64,000 nucleotides of DNA, taken from NCBI GenBank assembly GCA_036186865.1, contig AP025071.1, positions 10,151,879 to 10,215,878 on the forward strand, in the 5' to 3' direction. Shown piece by piece: positions 10,119-21,129 of this stretch. Under the pieces are notes generated by a model that searched no databases, was not told where the DNA came from, and was given only the letters and a program-made list of their open reading frames with translations. The stretch comes from Eustoma russellianum. Lineage: Eukaryota; Streptophyta; Magnoliopsida; Gentianales; Gentianaceae. How positions within the stretch are numbered: the first letter of the stretch is position 1; each line of letters begins with the position of its first letter. The position numbers were made by a program, and so were the translations under genes.

Positions 10119-11879
10119 TGTTGTACCCCAACGATCATGTACTTGAGACTATGATTAAGTGTCAAAATAAAAGCGATGATTCCTCACGAGCGTGTTACTT
10201 AAGTCACATTTATCGCTTCCTTATTTAAATTCTTTAAGTTCATTTAGGACGAACACTAAATAAGTATACGAGCGAACGTCACGAGGTGTGTGATACACCT
10301 TGAGAATTCGGCCAAAGGCCAATAATCCCCCTTGAAGTAAACTTGTTCTTGTAAGAATACAAACATAACAATCCTCACAAAGCAAGATTTAAAATCAAAA
10401 ATGAAATAAAATGAATAAACATTATAAAAATAAATATAGGAATTGATAAATGTGAAAGGACAAAAATACCCCCAACACCCTCAAATTTTCGGCCAAGGAG
10501 TAGGAGGATCTAGAATCCTCCACACTCTTCTAAATAAATTATAATTTACAATTTACAATTTACATAATAGTTCAAATACTAAATAGAAACTTGCATGCAA
10601 AGAAATAATAAAAAATGATGCATGCAAGACAAGCATGCAAAAAGAAGGAGAAAAGCTTGAAGCTACCCTAGCCTAGGTTCTTCTTCCCTCCTCCTTCCAT
10701 GCAACCGGTTATGCCCCCTTCCCCATGCCCCTTGATTTTTAAATATTACAAGACCCATTTCATTTCAACCCCATCTTGAAACCTCTCTCAAGCAAGCCAA
10801 CACTTAAGAAGTTTTCCTTCCCTCCACACCCCAACATTCGGCCATCCCATCTTGAAGATTAGAAGATATCCTTCAAGTTCCATCTTCAAGCCAAGAAGTG
10901 TATAGGTAAGTCTCACTTCTAAGTTCTTAAGTAGATTCTTCATACAAAATAGTGAAGCTCACATGGGTGTTCTTTTCTCCCCTAAACCGTGGCCTTCATG
11001 TTCAAGGAGGTGAAAATCTTCAACACTCTTAGGTGAAGCTATCTTGCTACACTTGAATCTCCATTCCAAGACTACTTTGGTAAGATGTTTTAGCCTCAAA
11101 TAAGACTCTATTTTCACTATTTAAGGAAGACTAACCTTTCCTTCCTCTTCTTCCAAAATCGTGTGCTCAAGGGAGTAGGAGGAGAAGGATTCCAACTCAA
11201 CTCACTCCAAAACCAAGCAAAGGCAAAAACTTTGGCTTGAAGAGGCAAGTATACACTAATCTCTCATGACTTACCTAAAGAATTAGTGACTTGAATGACT
11301 AAAAGTTCTAAAGATATGATCTTTAGTGAAATATCTTAAGTCTACGGTTATATCTTAATGATTCCTTAAGTACAATGCTTTGCATGTGGGTTATTGTGTC
11401 TAAGATGGAGTTATTTCTTACATGCAACATGGAATGAGGCTGTTTTAGGATGGATTAAGGTGCATCTAAGTGAGTCTAGGCAAGATTAAATTCTTGGTTG
11501 GAACTTGAGAGGTCATAGGAAGACATGCATGTAATGGATATTGGTTTTTATGAGGTTATTTGTAAGACTAGACTAAAATGACTCTTGAATATGTTGCATG
11601 TTTGAATATATGTTTTAAAATGTGTTTAAGAGTCCCCATATGTTTCGGCCTAATGGATGGAAAGAAGGGTGAACCTTGACTCTAAGGAAGAATAACTATT
11701 TTGAGCGTGTGTGATACTTGCTTGGTTTACCATTTACAAACTGTTTAGTATGATGCAAAGGTGATCTTATAACAAGCATGCAATCTGGATATTCATGTTA
11801 CAAAGGAATGTAAGTGATGACCAATGACCTAGTTCATAAGAACAAGAGGAATGGTGAGCATTTGACTTAAACCATGACA

Positions 11880-12835
11880 ATATAGCAAAGTACTGGAACT
11901 AGGCAGAATGGGATGACATTTTCAACGACCTGAGAACTGACTTGCAGACCTTCAATGAAGCTAATTTTTGGCATAACGTTAGTCCTATGAATGTAGCACG
12001 AGTTAGAGTTGGAATTTCGTTAAAATAAGCTAAGGATTATTTTTAATAAATTATGCGGTAAAACTGCTCCAGTAGGAAATTCTGGAGCAGGGCAGAATTG
12101 GTCCCTGAGTTTAACGAATTTAAAAAGGGTCTTTTGAACCTTAAATAAATCTGGTCTTTGTCACAGAGCTAGACCCATGTGTATAGCAGAGTTGAGAGTT
12201 AAAATTTTGGTAAAATAAAGTATGGTTAATTTTTAATAAAATAATTGGTGAGACTGCTCAGGCTGTAAATTCTGGAACATGACAGAATGATGTAATGTTT
12301 TGCATGACCTGAAAAGAGATCTTGTAGAGGTTCAAAGAGGCTAATTTTCGGTGTGATGACACCATTATGTGTATAGGAAATGTGCAAGCTGGAATTTTGG
12401 AAAAAGGAGTTGTGGAATATTTTTAATAAAATATTTAGTAAAGCTGCTCAGGCTGGAAAGCCTGAAACTGGGCAGAACAGGACATTATTTTGTTTTACCC
12501 GAAACAGGACCTTGTGAATAACCAATAAAGCTGGTTTTTGGCATGACAATAACTCTATGAGTCTAGAAGACATGCCAGTTGGAATTTCAGCAAAATAAGT
12601 TCTGGATTATTTTTAATGAATTATTTGGTAAAACTGCTCAATAGAAATTACTGGAGCCACCCTGAAATTTGTAACGACTTTCCAGGCTTAGAAAAGGGAC
12701 TTAGAGACATGCAAATGGGTTGAATTTCGGTAGGATACTAGTCCCACATGTTTATGACGTATACGAGTTGGAATTTTTGGAAACCGCATTACGGATTTAC
12801 CGTAATTGAATTTTTAGTAAAGTCTATCAGCCCAG
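11880..12835 (+). repeat. 190-bp-period array in E1 3' LTR
   Basis: Same array as at 2765-3700: the tggaattt-type anchor lies at 12010, 12200, 12390, 12580 and 12769 (spacings 190, 190, 190, 189). Confidence 0.85.
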
Positions 12836-13300
12836 CCTCAGCACCTAAAATAGTTCGGAAAGTAAGTAAGCAAACCCCTTTATGGTTATTGGAATAATCC
12901 GCAAATTTTATGACATGTATCTAAACGTATTTGTGACAAAAGAATTATGGAAATGGACCTAATTGATTAGCTTAACCGTCCTATGAAAATGAAGTAAAAG
13001 TCTTGGAGATATGTAGCTTCCATATTCATGTATGTTGATATGTTATAAGGAATGCATACGATTATTCATGTCATGGCTTGCATTTCATATCACGGCATGT
13101 ATCATGCATGAGCATGAAACTGATTTTCATGGATTTTATGATGCAAGCAAGGTTTTATAAACGACTATCCTTTCGTTATGCATGAAAAGTTTTTACGGTC
13201 CCATGTTTTTTTTAAAGAAAGCTTCATGATTCCTTTGCCGGCCAAGCATGCTACTAACCCGACTCCAGACCCGGGGTTAATTGGTCTGATGACATGATAT

Positions 13301-13472
13301 CTGTTCTGGACCCGCTCAGATCCGGGGTTAATTGATCTGATATCTGTTCTGGACCCGCTCAGATCCGGGGTTAATTGATCTGATATCTGTTCTGGACCCG
13401 CTCAGATCCGGGGTTAATTGATCTGATTTCTGTTCTGGACCCGCTCAGATCCGGGGTTAATTGATCTGACAC
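13301..13472 (+). repeat. 43-bp minisatellite, 4 copies, in E1 3' LTR
   Basis: Units start at 13301, 13344, 13387 and 13430. One unit fewer than in the 5' LTR. Confidence 0.95.
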
Positions 13473-14170
13473 TCTGTTTTATGACACGTTATTTATGGGA
13501 CCATAATGATGTTTTGACATGACATGACATTCATGCATTGCATATTGCATAATTCATGATCACGTTAATATGTGGTATGATACAGTTAAGGACTTAATAT
13601 GCCAATAGTGGTTAGCGGTATCTAGAATTATGCTTAGTCCATACCGCCAGTTGACTTCAGGACTTAAGACAGGTATGAGTTGCTATTCAAAGATTTATGT
13701 TGTTACATTCACGTTATAATTCTTTATGTACCTCATGGTCGTTGATTGTATCCTTGCTGGGTGATTTTTATCACTCACACTTTATTTTTCCCCCAGATAA
13801 TACCAAGATAGAGTGGATCGAAGATGAGCCGAGGGTACCATATCCATAGGCGTGGAGACATGAAGGGAGATGAACTTAAGGACTTTTGTGCTACTGAGAT
13901 GTTTGTATTATGACTATGTTAGTACTCTGTGGGATTTGACTATGATGTTTTGTGTGACTGCTACTTTGCGGACCTAGTTATTTCGTAATGCATGTTTAAT
14001 TTGGAAAGTTTTAATTCTGCCTAAGTTTTACTGTCATGTTAAATGTTAACATGGGAATCCATGACTTATATTATGGATTTTCGTATGTTACGCATGACGC
14101 TTTGTACTCTCCTTAGTGAAGTACGGCGGGTGCACCGTATCCGGACGAGGCCCGGGTGCGGGGCGCTACA

Positions 14171-14719
14171 ATCACGATGTTGCGCATTCTTTATCTGGAG
14201 TGAATTACCTTTCCGCATCCTTTCATATGCTTATGTGATATCATGTTATGTGTTATGTGCTGTATCATTTTGGTATGCTCGTCTTGTACTAGTTGGAGGC
14301 AGGTGCCTACTGGATGATTTCCCCATCACTCACCCCTACTCCCCCCCCACGAGGAAGAGTAAGACTATATCTTTGAGGAGAACGGGGCTGACACTGATAC
14401 GGTGGAGTGTGCAGACTGATGGTCGCGCTTAGGACATAAGAAGACCCTGCAACTGTTTGTCTTTATTTTATTGGGATCTCATCAGTCATCACCTTGTTAG
14501 ATTTTCGGGCTTACGTTATTGTCAGGATTTGGTTTATTATTGTATTAAGGAAATTTTATTTATCAAGAAAACTTTATGTTATTGTATTTCGTTTCCGCGC
14601 GAAAAATTTCTACGTCTTTTCGGACATGTTGGAAATTGATTCGACGCTTTGTATCCTCCTTAGTGAGATACGGCGGGCGTACTGTTCCCGATGTTAGGTT
14701 TTGGGAGCGGGGTGCTAAA
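14171..14719 (+). repeat. 5' LTR of element B, right part
   Basis: Continues the LTR interrupted at 995 and aligns with about 20316-20871. It begins with the second copy of the E1 target site (atcac) and ends gctaaa, a mutated form of the gctaca end seen in the 3' LTR. Small open frames here (14457-14697) are repeated at 20609-20849 because both are LTR sequence. Confidence 0.88.
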
Positions 14720-15469
14720 GGTGGTATCAGAGCCGAGGCTTCAGATCCGCCTCGGAAACACAGGATTAACTAGATCACTTAGACATAAGCAATGATCTTT
14801 ACCTAGGAATAACGATTATACCCCTAACAAATGAAGTAGACCTAAGTTATGATCGGGTTGAGGGAGGTGTGTGCCGTTGGAGAGTTTTCTTCATTTAATT
14901 ACCGTTGTACCCCTGAACTTTCCGCATGAGCACCCTAAATGACCAAATACGTCTGTTATTTTCGTCAATCTAAATTCTCGTCAAGGTTCACGCGAAATCC
15001 AAGAAAATACCGTCGCGTCGTAAAAAAAATCTGGCAAAGGAGGCAACGGTAGTTATGGTAACGACCACTAGAATCACAATGTCATTCCCAGGCATTGGTT
15101 GACACCATGGCCACCACTTTGGCGTAATAACGGCAGTAACAGCTGAACCAGCGGTTTCTGCCGCTGCCACCACTAGATCAGAAGTTCTACTACATGGAAA
15201 TGCAGGACTTCCAGAAATCTGGTGTGTAAAAAAAAAGACCTTTCACCGGGGAGACATAAATATGCGACCTGGCCGCTAATAATCACAAGATTGCTCGCAA
15301 TGGAAGTACAGCCGTATAGGAGTGTGTGGCCACCGCGGCCACCAGGTGCTCATTGTTGATGCCACGTTTGGGTCAGTGTGGGAGGATTATGCAAGCATGA
15401 GTGCAATCAACAAGGACGTTTTGCGGGTAAGGGCATTGAGCAGAGGCTAGGACCACCATCAAAGCAAAA

Positions 15470-15895
15470 TCAAGAACGACATAAAAGGAAGCGAGGATCA
15501 GTGCCCAGATCCACGTGATGACTGATGCGGACATCGAAAAGGCTGACGACGTTATAATAGAATTCAACCGCCGGCGAACAGGTATCAAGGACTCATCATC
15601 AGTATAAAGGACGTTAGTCAAAGATAAATGATCAGAGTTGCGCAGCGGAAGCGTGGCTTCCTTAAGGCACGTAAGTTCAGAAGAGTGAATCTCAGTGAAC
15701 CTGAAGAAGATTAAGGATATCGCTGAGTAACCCCGACCGACCAAGGTGACTGAAGTAAGGAGTTTTTCTTGGTTCGGCCAGCTGCTACAAGAATTTGTTG
15801 AAGGATTTTCGTTGACAATGGTGCCCCTGAACAGACACAAGCAGAAGAAGACAAAGTTCGAGGGGACCGTTGATATGAGAAAAGTTTGCAGAGCG
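15470..15895 (+). pseudogene. Element B gag linker and reverse transcriptase-end remnant
   Basis: Translation near 15510-15560 gives VMTDADIEKADDV, matching the gag linker seen in E1 and E2. From about 15712 a broken frame gives RPTKVTEVRSF followed by a disturbed LGLAGYY region and FVEGFS, then KKTKFE, the junction of reverse transcriptase and RNase H. Protease and most of the polymerase are missing between the two, so a large internal deletion has occurred. Stops and frameshifts are frequent. Confidence 0.7.
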
Positions 15896-15899
15896 ATGT

Positions 15900-16156
15900 A
15901 TATATACACATTAAACACAAGACTATAATACACAATATGGCTAATTAATTATATATACACACACTCACTAATACAACATTCCTTAACAACATACTTTCAG
16001 ATATCAAACCATGTACAAGAACACCAACCATACAAAATCCAACACAGCAACACAAAGAAGCATAAAAAAACAAAAACAAAAACAAAAGAGAGATATCACA
16101 TAACATAATGAATTAAAAAAAATACGACAACATAAATCAACAATATACAAATACAC

Positions 16157-16218
<62 letters not shown>

Positions 16219-17398
16219 ATACATAGAGACCATATTAAAATACAAAGTAATAGGTATGAGCATATAATATATGTAGAATACGATAATAACATAGGAGTAG
16301 TAAACAAAAAAAAAGGGGGTAATTAAATGAATCTAAGTAATTATGCACAAGGCATACTAACCACTAAAATATGTGCACATTTACAACAGTATGACTCTAT
16401 GAGCGGTAAAGAACCAACTAATTTATTAAATCATACAATGCTACCAACATACAAAACACAAACAACATAAGTGCGATAGACAAATAACAAATGTTTATAT
16501 ACACCTATACCTATACTCACAAAGATACCAAAACGAAAATGTGAAGTACTAAGTAAAAGCTCACAATATGTATATTTAGATATATTTATAGAACATAACG
16601 ACACCAACATAGAAGTAGCAAACCTACAAATAGATACATGAAGCAAAAATAACCGCACGATGCTAAGTAAATATGCACAAGTATACGCACAACCATTTCA
16701 ATGACACCGCAACATAACTAATTCAACTATAAATATCACACAATATAACGACAACAAACAACACAATACAATAGCACCAATACTTTTCATACAGGATATG
16801 TATACGAAATAGACATACATTTATCGATTTAAAACAAATCATTAATCATTCACAATTGAAGTAAAGCCTAATAATTACGAGTTAGGTACGACGTGGCATT
16901 GCATGACAACATAGTAATAGATTAAAAAGTAGATAAATTAATAACAAAAAAACGAAAAAAAAAGTTATTATTAATTATCATACATGAACACCCAAATAAA
17001 TTGTTTATATATCTACATTACAGTAAAACTATGCAATTATACATTTTCTTTCTTTAGAATGATATATGTATAAAGACATTTATACCGCAATAAGACGAGC
17101 TAATACAAAAATATATATATATATATAGAGTACCGGCCACAAAAAATATATAAATATACTTATTAACGACAAACATAAGTACAATATAGAAATCACGATA
17201 AACAAAGACCGAATGAGCACGCATAGTGTGCATATCGCTTATATGTGATACATGTGACAAACAACAGGTAACGGTTGTGCATTCATGAGCTACATATGAT
17301 ACATAAGTCATATATGCGTTAGAATAAGGATACACAGCCTGCAATATGTTTATATCAGAAATGTTTAACAACTTAGTAATTAAAATGACAACGCGTAT
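15900..17398. other. AT-rich stretch of unknown origin inside element B
   Basis: Replaces the RNase H and most of the integrase region of B. Very AT-rich, with acaca/atata runs and a (TA)n microsatellite of about 55 bp (16162-16216). I see no terminal repeats, coding sequence or target duplication that would identify it. Integrase similarity restarts at about 17420. Confidence 0.6.
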
Positions 17399-17399
17399 A

Positions 17400-18133
17400 A
17401 AAACTCGTGTATGCGGATATTATAATGGACGGAGATACGTTTGAACACTTCATTTCATTCTTAGACCGATGAGCAGTTAGAGAAAACGTACAAGCATTAG
17501 AGGACATGTTGAGGGCGCCACTAACTTTAAGGGGAACTGAGATGGTATGATTAAGATGACTGCGTCCTTCAACAACAATAGCTAGCGCCATCGGCATGGC
17601 GCCATTTGAGGCGCTCTACGGGCAGAAGTGTAGGTTCCTGTCCGTTGGGACGAAGTTGGTGAGCGTACTATTACCGGTCCAGGACTGGTTGGGCAGACCA
17701 GGAAGAAGATTGAGCTGATTCGAGAAAGGCTTGAGGTTGCCCAAGACAGAAACAAGAGTTGGGCAGACTCGAAGAGGCGTCTCTTGGAGTTTGCTGTCAG
17801 AGGCAAGGTTTACTTGAAGGTGCCACCTATAGAAGGTGTATCATGTCTTTGGGTCAGAAGGGTAAACTAAGGCCGCGGTACATTGGGCCTTATGAAATAC
17901 TCGAAAGGATTGGTTCGTTAGCTTACCGTTTAGCGATACCTCCGGCGCCGATCCAAGTGCACAATGTACTCCATGTTTCGCAGCTAAGGAGGTACATTTC
18001 AGACCTGGCTCATGTATTGGACACACCAACTTTAAGAATTAGGCCGGATGCGTCATATGAAGAGGCACATGTTCGAATCGTAGACCGCAAAGGTCAGAAG
18101 TTAGAGGATCAAATGCGAAAGTGCTACCCCTAA
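17400..18133 (+). pseudogene. Element B integrase C-terminal remnant
   Basis: Starts with a mutated version of the integrase Glu region (an EDMLRA-like stretch near 17490) and GMAPFEALYGQKC near 17600. A good open frame from 17759 gives RPRYIGPYEILERIGSLAYR (GPY/F module), HNVLHVSQLRRYISDLAHVL and HVRIVDRKGQKL, the lead-in to the chromodomain-like tail. It stops at 18131-18133 before the EATWE block. The order agrees with E1 9420-9990. It is a dead fragment. Confidence 0.85.
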
Positions 18134-18191
18134 CCCTTCGTATAAGGTGCGACAAGTTTCGAGGACGAAACTTCTTGTAAGGTGGGTAGGA

Positions 18192-18510
18192 TGTTACACC
18201 CAAGAATTTTCGAACTAGCCGTTAAGGCATTAATTTAAAATTAACGCAGCCGTGGGTGTAACGACCCTTCGAAATTTAATTAACTATAGGGTATCATTTA
18301 CATCCAAGTCATTTCGTAACTCTATATTGGATATATTTATTATATAGATATGAAGTAGGAATAAAGGATAAGTAAATAACAAAAAATAAAAAAAAAGTAA
18401 AATATACAAAGAGATAAGGTGACGTGTGTGAGAGGGTGGAAAAAAAAGAGAGATAAAATAATATAGAGTAATTAATTAGTTAAGTAATGGTGGCATAGGA
18501 TAATGATTAA

Positions 18511-18544
<34 letters not shown>

Positions 18545-20871
18545 CAAAAAAAAGGGGGGTCAGACGTGGATTGAGGGGGGAGTATCTGCCTCCCCCCAAA
18601 TTGTCGCATAAATAACGATAGACATCAGGGATGGGGGGTTTGAGTTAAGCAAAAGAAAAATAAAAAAAATAAATAAATGCACGCAGGGGCTACTGGCAGC
18701 AGCATCATAGAGGAAAAGAAAGAGAGGAAGGAGAAAGAGAGAAGAAAAAGAAGGAAGAAGGAGAGAAAGAGAACAAGCCAGGCATTTCAACCCATTTGAT
18801 AGTCGTATAACTGTGTATTTGTTTGCAATCCAGGTAGGTTCCCTTTTTCCCCTCCAATTGGTGCAAATTCAAGCATGCTTAGGTGATATTCTATGCGCCT
18901 TTGTTGTTTTTAATTGTTAAATTTCATAGCATGTTAAGTATCTTGAAGAACGTGAGAATTTGGAGTATGTGGAATGCGTTTGATGAATGTGGAACGCTTA
19001 TACTGTATATGCGTGCTTTGGTTTTGAATTTAGGGAAAAATTTGATAATCAAAATAGTAAAAACTGCTTTAGATTTGATTTTAGGGAAAAATTTGATAAT
19101 CAAAATATCACATTTTTAGGGGTTTTTAGTTGTTGATTTGGCCTTAGAATAGGTTCCCGTAGACCGGAAATAGGCGAAAATATAGATCGGGGTCGGAAAA
19201 TGGTCGCCGGAGGTCGTCGGAGCGCCGCACGCGCCGCCGGAAGGGGCCGCGCGTGTCTTCACGCGCGAGCAGCAGCACCCACGCGCTCCCTTAAGTTCCG
19301 GTATCATATTTTAAAAAACAAAATTGATATAGCGGGCCGAAGCCCGGACAGAGCTGCACAGTCCAGCCCTTAACGGGCCGGCTGTTTCAGGGGTCGGCCC
19401 AGTAGCAGAATGAAAAATATAAAAAAAGGGAAAGGCTTGGTAGCGGGCCGGGCCGGATGGCCAGCGGACCGGACCAAACCCCAGCCGGCCCAAAATCGAT
19501 GGAAATTAAAAAAAAAGGTGCAGGCCGGATCCCTGCCGGGCCGGGCCAAGACCAGACGCGAAGCAGGGCTGGCTGAAGGGGTCAGCCCAATTGTTAAATT
19601 AACTATTACTTTTAGTTTTTATAATTTCTGAAATTTAGTGAATGAGTTTTAATTAATTTAAAATAGTAATAATTATAGGAAAAATATAAATAAATATCAG
19701 AAAATTATAAATAAATTCCAGAAATTATAAAATGCTGAAAGTAACTTATTTTCACTAAATTTTGGTATTTGTGATAATTTATTTAATTAGGATAATTAAG
19801 TAATAAATAGAAATAAATTAGGGAAAAATTAGGAAAAATATAGAAAATGCACAATAATTGTGTACAAGCCGTGAAAAGTAGATTTAGCATCAATCAACAT
19901 TTAAATCATTACTCGGATAACAAATGAACCTATATTTGAGTGCCGGAGGATGGTGAGGATGGGCCAAGGGCTTCAGACGATCGTTGAATGAATCTAGATT
20001 TGAGTGCCGGAGGATGGTGAGGATGGGTCAGGGGCCTCAGACGATTGTGCTTTTGCATTCATGGCACGTGCATTGCATTGATGGCGGGTCGTGACGTACG
20101 GGTCACGGGTGCTCAGGATGGTGTACGGTGGCGGGGCCACTACACTCAGGATGGTGTCCGGAGGCGCGGCCACGCACACTCAGTATGGTGACTGTGGGGT
20201 GTACGACCTGCAGCCACTCAGTTAGGATCCGGGTTCATGCATTGCATGGCGGAGATATCGGCATTTTGTGTGACATAACTTTGTTGCGTGTGACATGCAT
20301 AGTAGGACATGCGTCACGATGTTGCGCATTCTTTATCTGGAGTGAATTACCTTTCCGCATCCTTTCATATACTTATGTGATATCATGTTATGTGTTATAT
20401 GATGTATCATTTTTGTATGCTCGTCATGTACTAGTTAGAGGCAGGTGCCTACTGGGTGATTTCTCCATCACTCACCCCTACTCCCCCCCACCAGGTGAGC
20501 ACGAGGAAGAGTAAGACTATATCTTTGATGAGAACGGGGCTGACACTGATACGGTGGAGTGGGCAGACTGATAGTCGCACTTAGGACATAAGAAGACCCT
20601 GCGACTGTTTGTCTTTATTTTATTGGGATCTCATCAGACATCACCTTGTTAGATTTTCGGGCTTACGTTATTGTCAAGATTTGGTTTATTATTGTATTAA
20701 GGAAATTTTATTTATCAAGAAAACTTTATGTTATTGTATTTCGTTTCCGCGCGAAAATTTTTTACGTCTTTTCGGACATGTTGGAAATTGATTCGACGCT
20801 TTGTATCCTCCTTAGTGAGATACGGCGGGCGTACTATTCCCGATGTTAGGTTTCGGGAGCGGGGCGCTACA
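18192..20871 (+). repeat. 3' LTR of element B
   Basis: 2680 bp, starts tgttacaccc right after the polypurine tract and ends gcgctaca. The right half matches 1-995 plus 14171-14719. It includes an (AT)n run at 18514-18543, a very GC-rich block at about 19160-19290 and repeated gggccgg-type runs to 19560. The base after the LTR begins LINE-like sequence, so B probably landed in a LINE copy; its other flank lies outside the window. Confidence 0.9.
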
Positions 20872-20875
20872 GGTT

Positions 20876-21125
20876 CTACACTGATGCTCCTCTAAACATA
20901 AAAAAGGTGTTAAAGTCTCCACCAATGATCCATGGATCCGTTACCTGTTGGAAACTGTTAACCAGAGAATCCATAATAATTTTCGCTCTAGAATATTGTT
21001 TTTTCCATATACAACTGACTAATGAAAAGATTGTTGCGTTTGACATCACAAAAACCACCAAAGAGAAGATTGTGCCCCATGATTAATATTGTGAAACTGC
21101 AACCTTTCAGTGTGCTAGAAAACCC
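20876..21125 (-). pseudogene. LINE endonuclease fragment
   Basis: On the minus strand 21061-20876 gives an open frame containing DPWIIGGDFNT, the Gly-Gly-Asp-Phe-Asn signature of the APE-type endonuclease of plant L1-type LINEs, with an upstream stretch consistent with the same domain. Only about 60 residues are open. It is cut on the left by the 3' LTR of B and on the right by an E1-like LTR fragment. Confidence 0.65.
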
Positions 21126-21129
21126 AGAT

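Larger units (their letters stand above)
996..14170 (+). mobile_element. E1: near-complete Ty3/gypsy Tekay/Del-type chromovirus
   Basis: Complete LTR-PBS-gag-pol-PPT-LTR structure of 13,175 bp. The termini are TG...CA, and the 5-bp target-site duplication atcac is present at 991-995 and 14171-14175, so both ends are certain. It is inserted in the 5' LTR of element B. The two LTRs look about 99% identical by eye (not counted exhaustively) apart from one minisatellite unit and small indels, which marks a recent insertion. The single gag-pol frame is broken by TAG at 5627 and 7967 and by two intron-like inserts. Assignment to Tekay/Del rests on the reverse transcriptase/integrase motifs and the C-terminal chromodomain-like segment. 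Confidence 0.95.
10119..14170 (+). repeat. 3' LTR of E1
   Basis: 4052 bp, TG...CA, collinear with 996-5083. It differs by scattered substitutions, a 10-bp extra atttacaatt unit near 10550 and one fewer minisatellite unit. The flank at 14171-14175 (atcac) completes the target-site duplication. Confidence 0.95.
14720..18191 (+). mobile_element. Internal region of element B, heavily decayed Tekay-type
   Basis: Lies between the two LTRs of B. A PBS (ggtggtatcagagcc, 14720-14734) follows the 5' LTR and a polypurine tract (taaggtgggtagga, ending 18191) precedes the 3' LTR. Only shreds of coding sequence remain: a gag/protease linker near 15500, a reverse transcriptase end near 15712-15895 and an integrase tail at 17400-18133. 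At 3.5 kb it is shorter than an intact internal region, and about 1.5 kb of it is foreign-looking AT-rich sequence. The 14740-15480 stretch has no clear coding signal. Confidence 0.8.
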
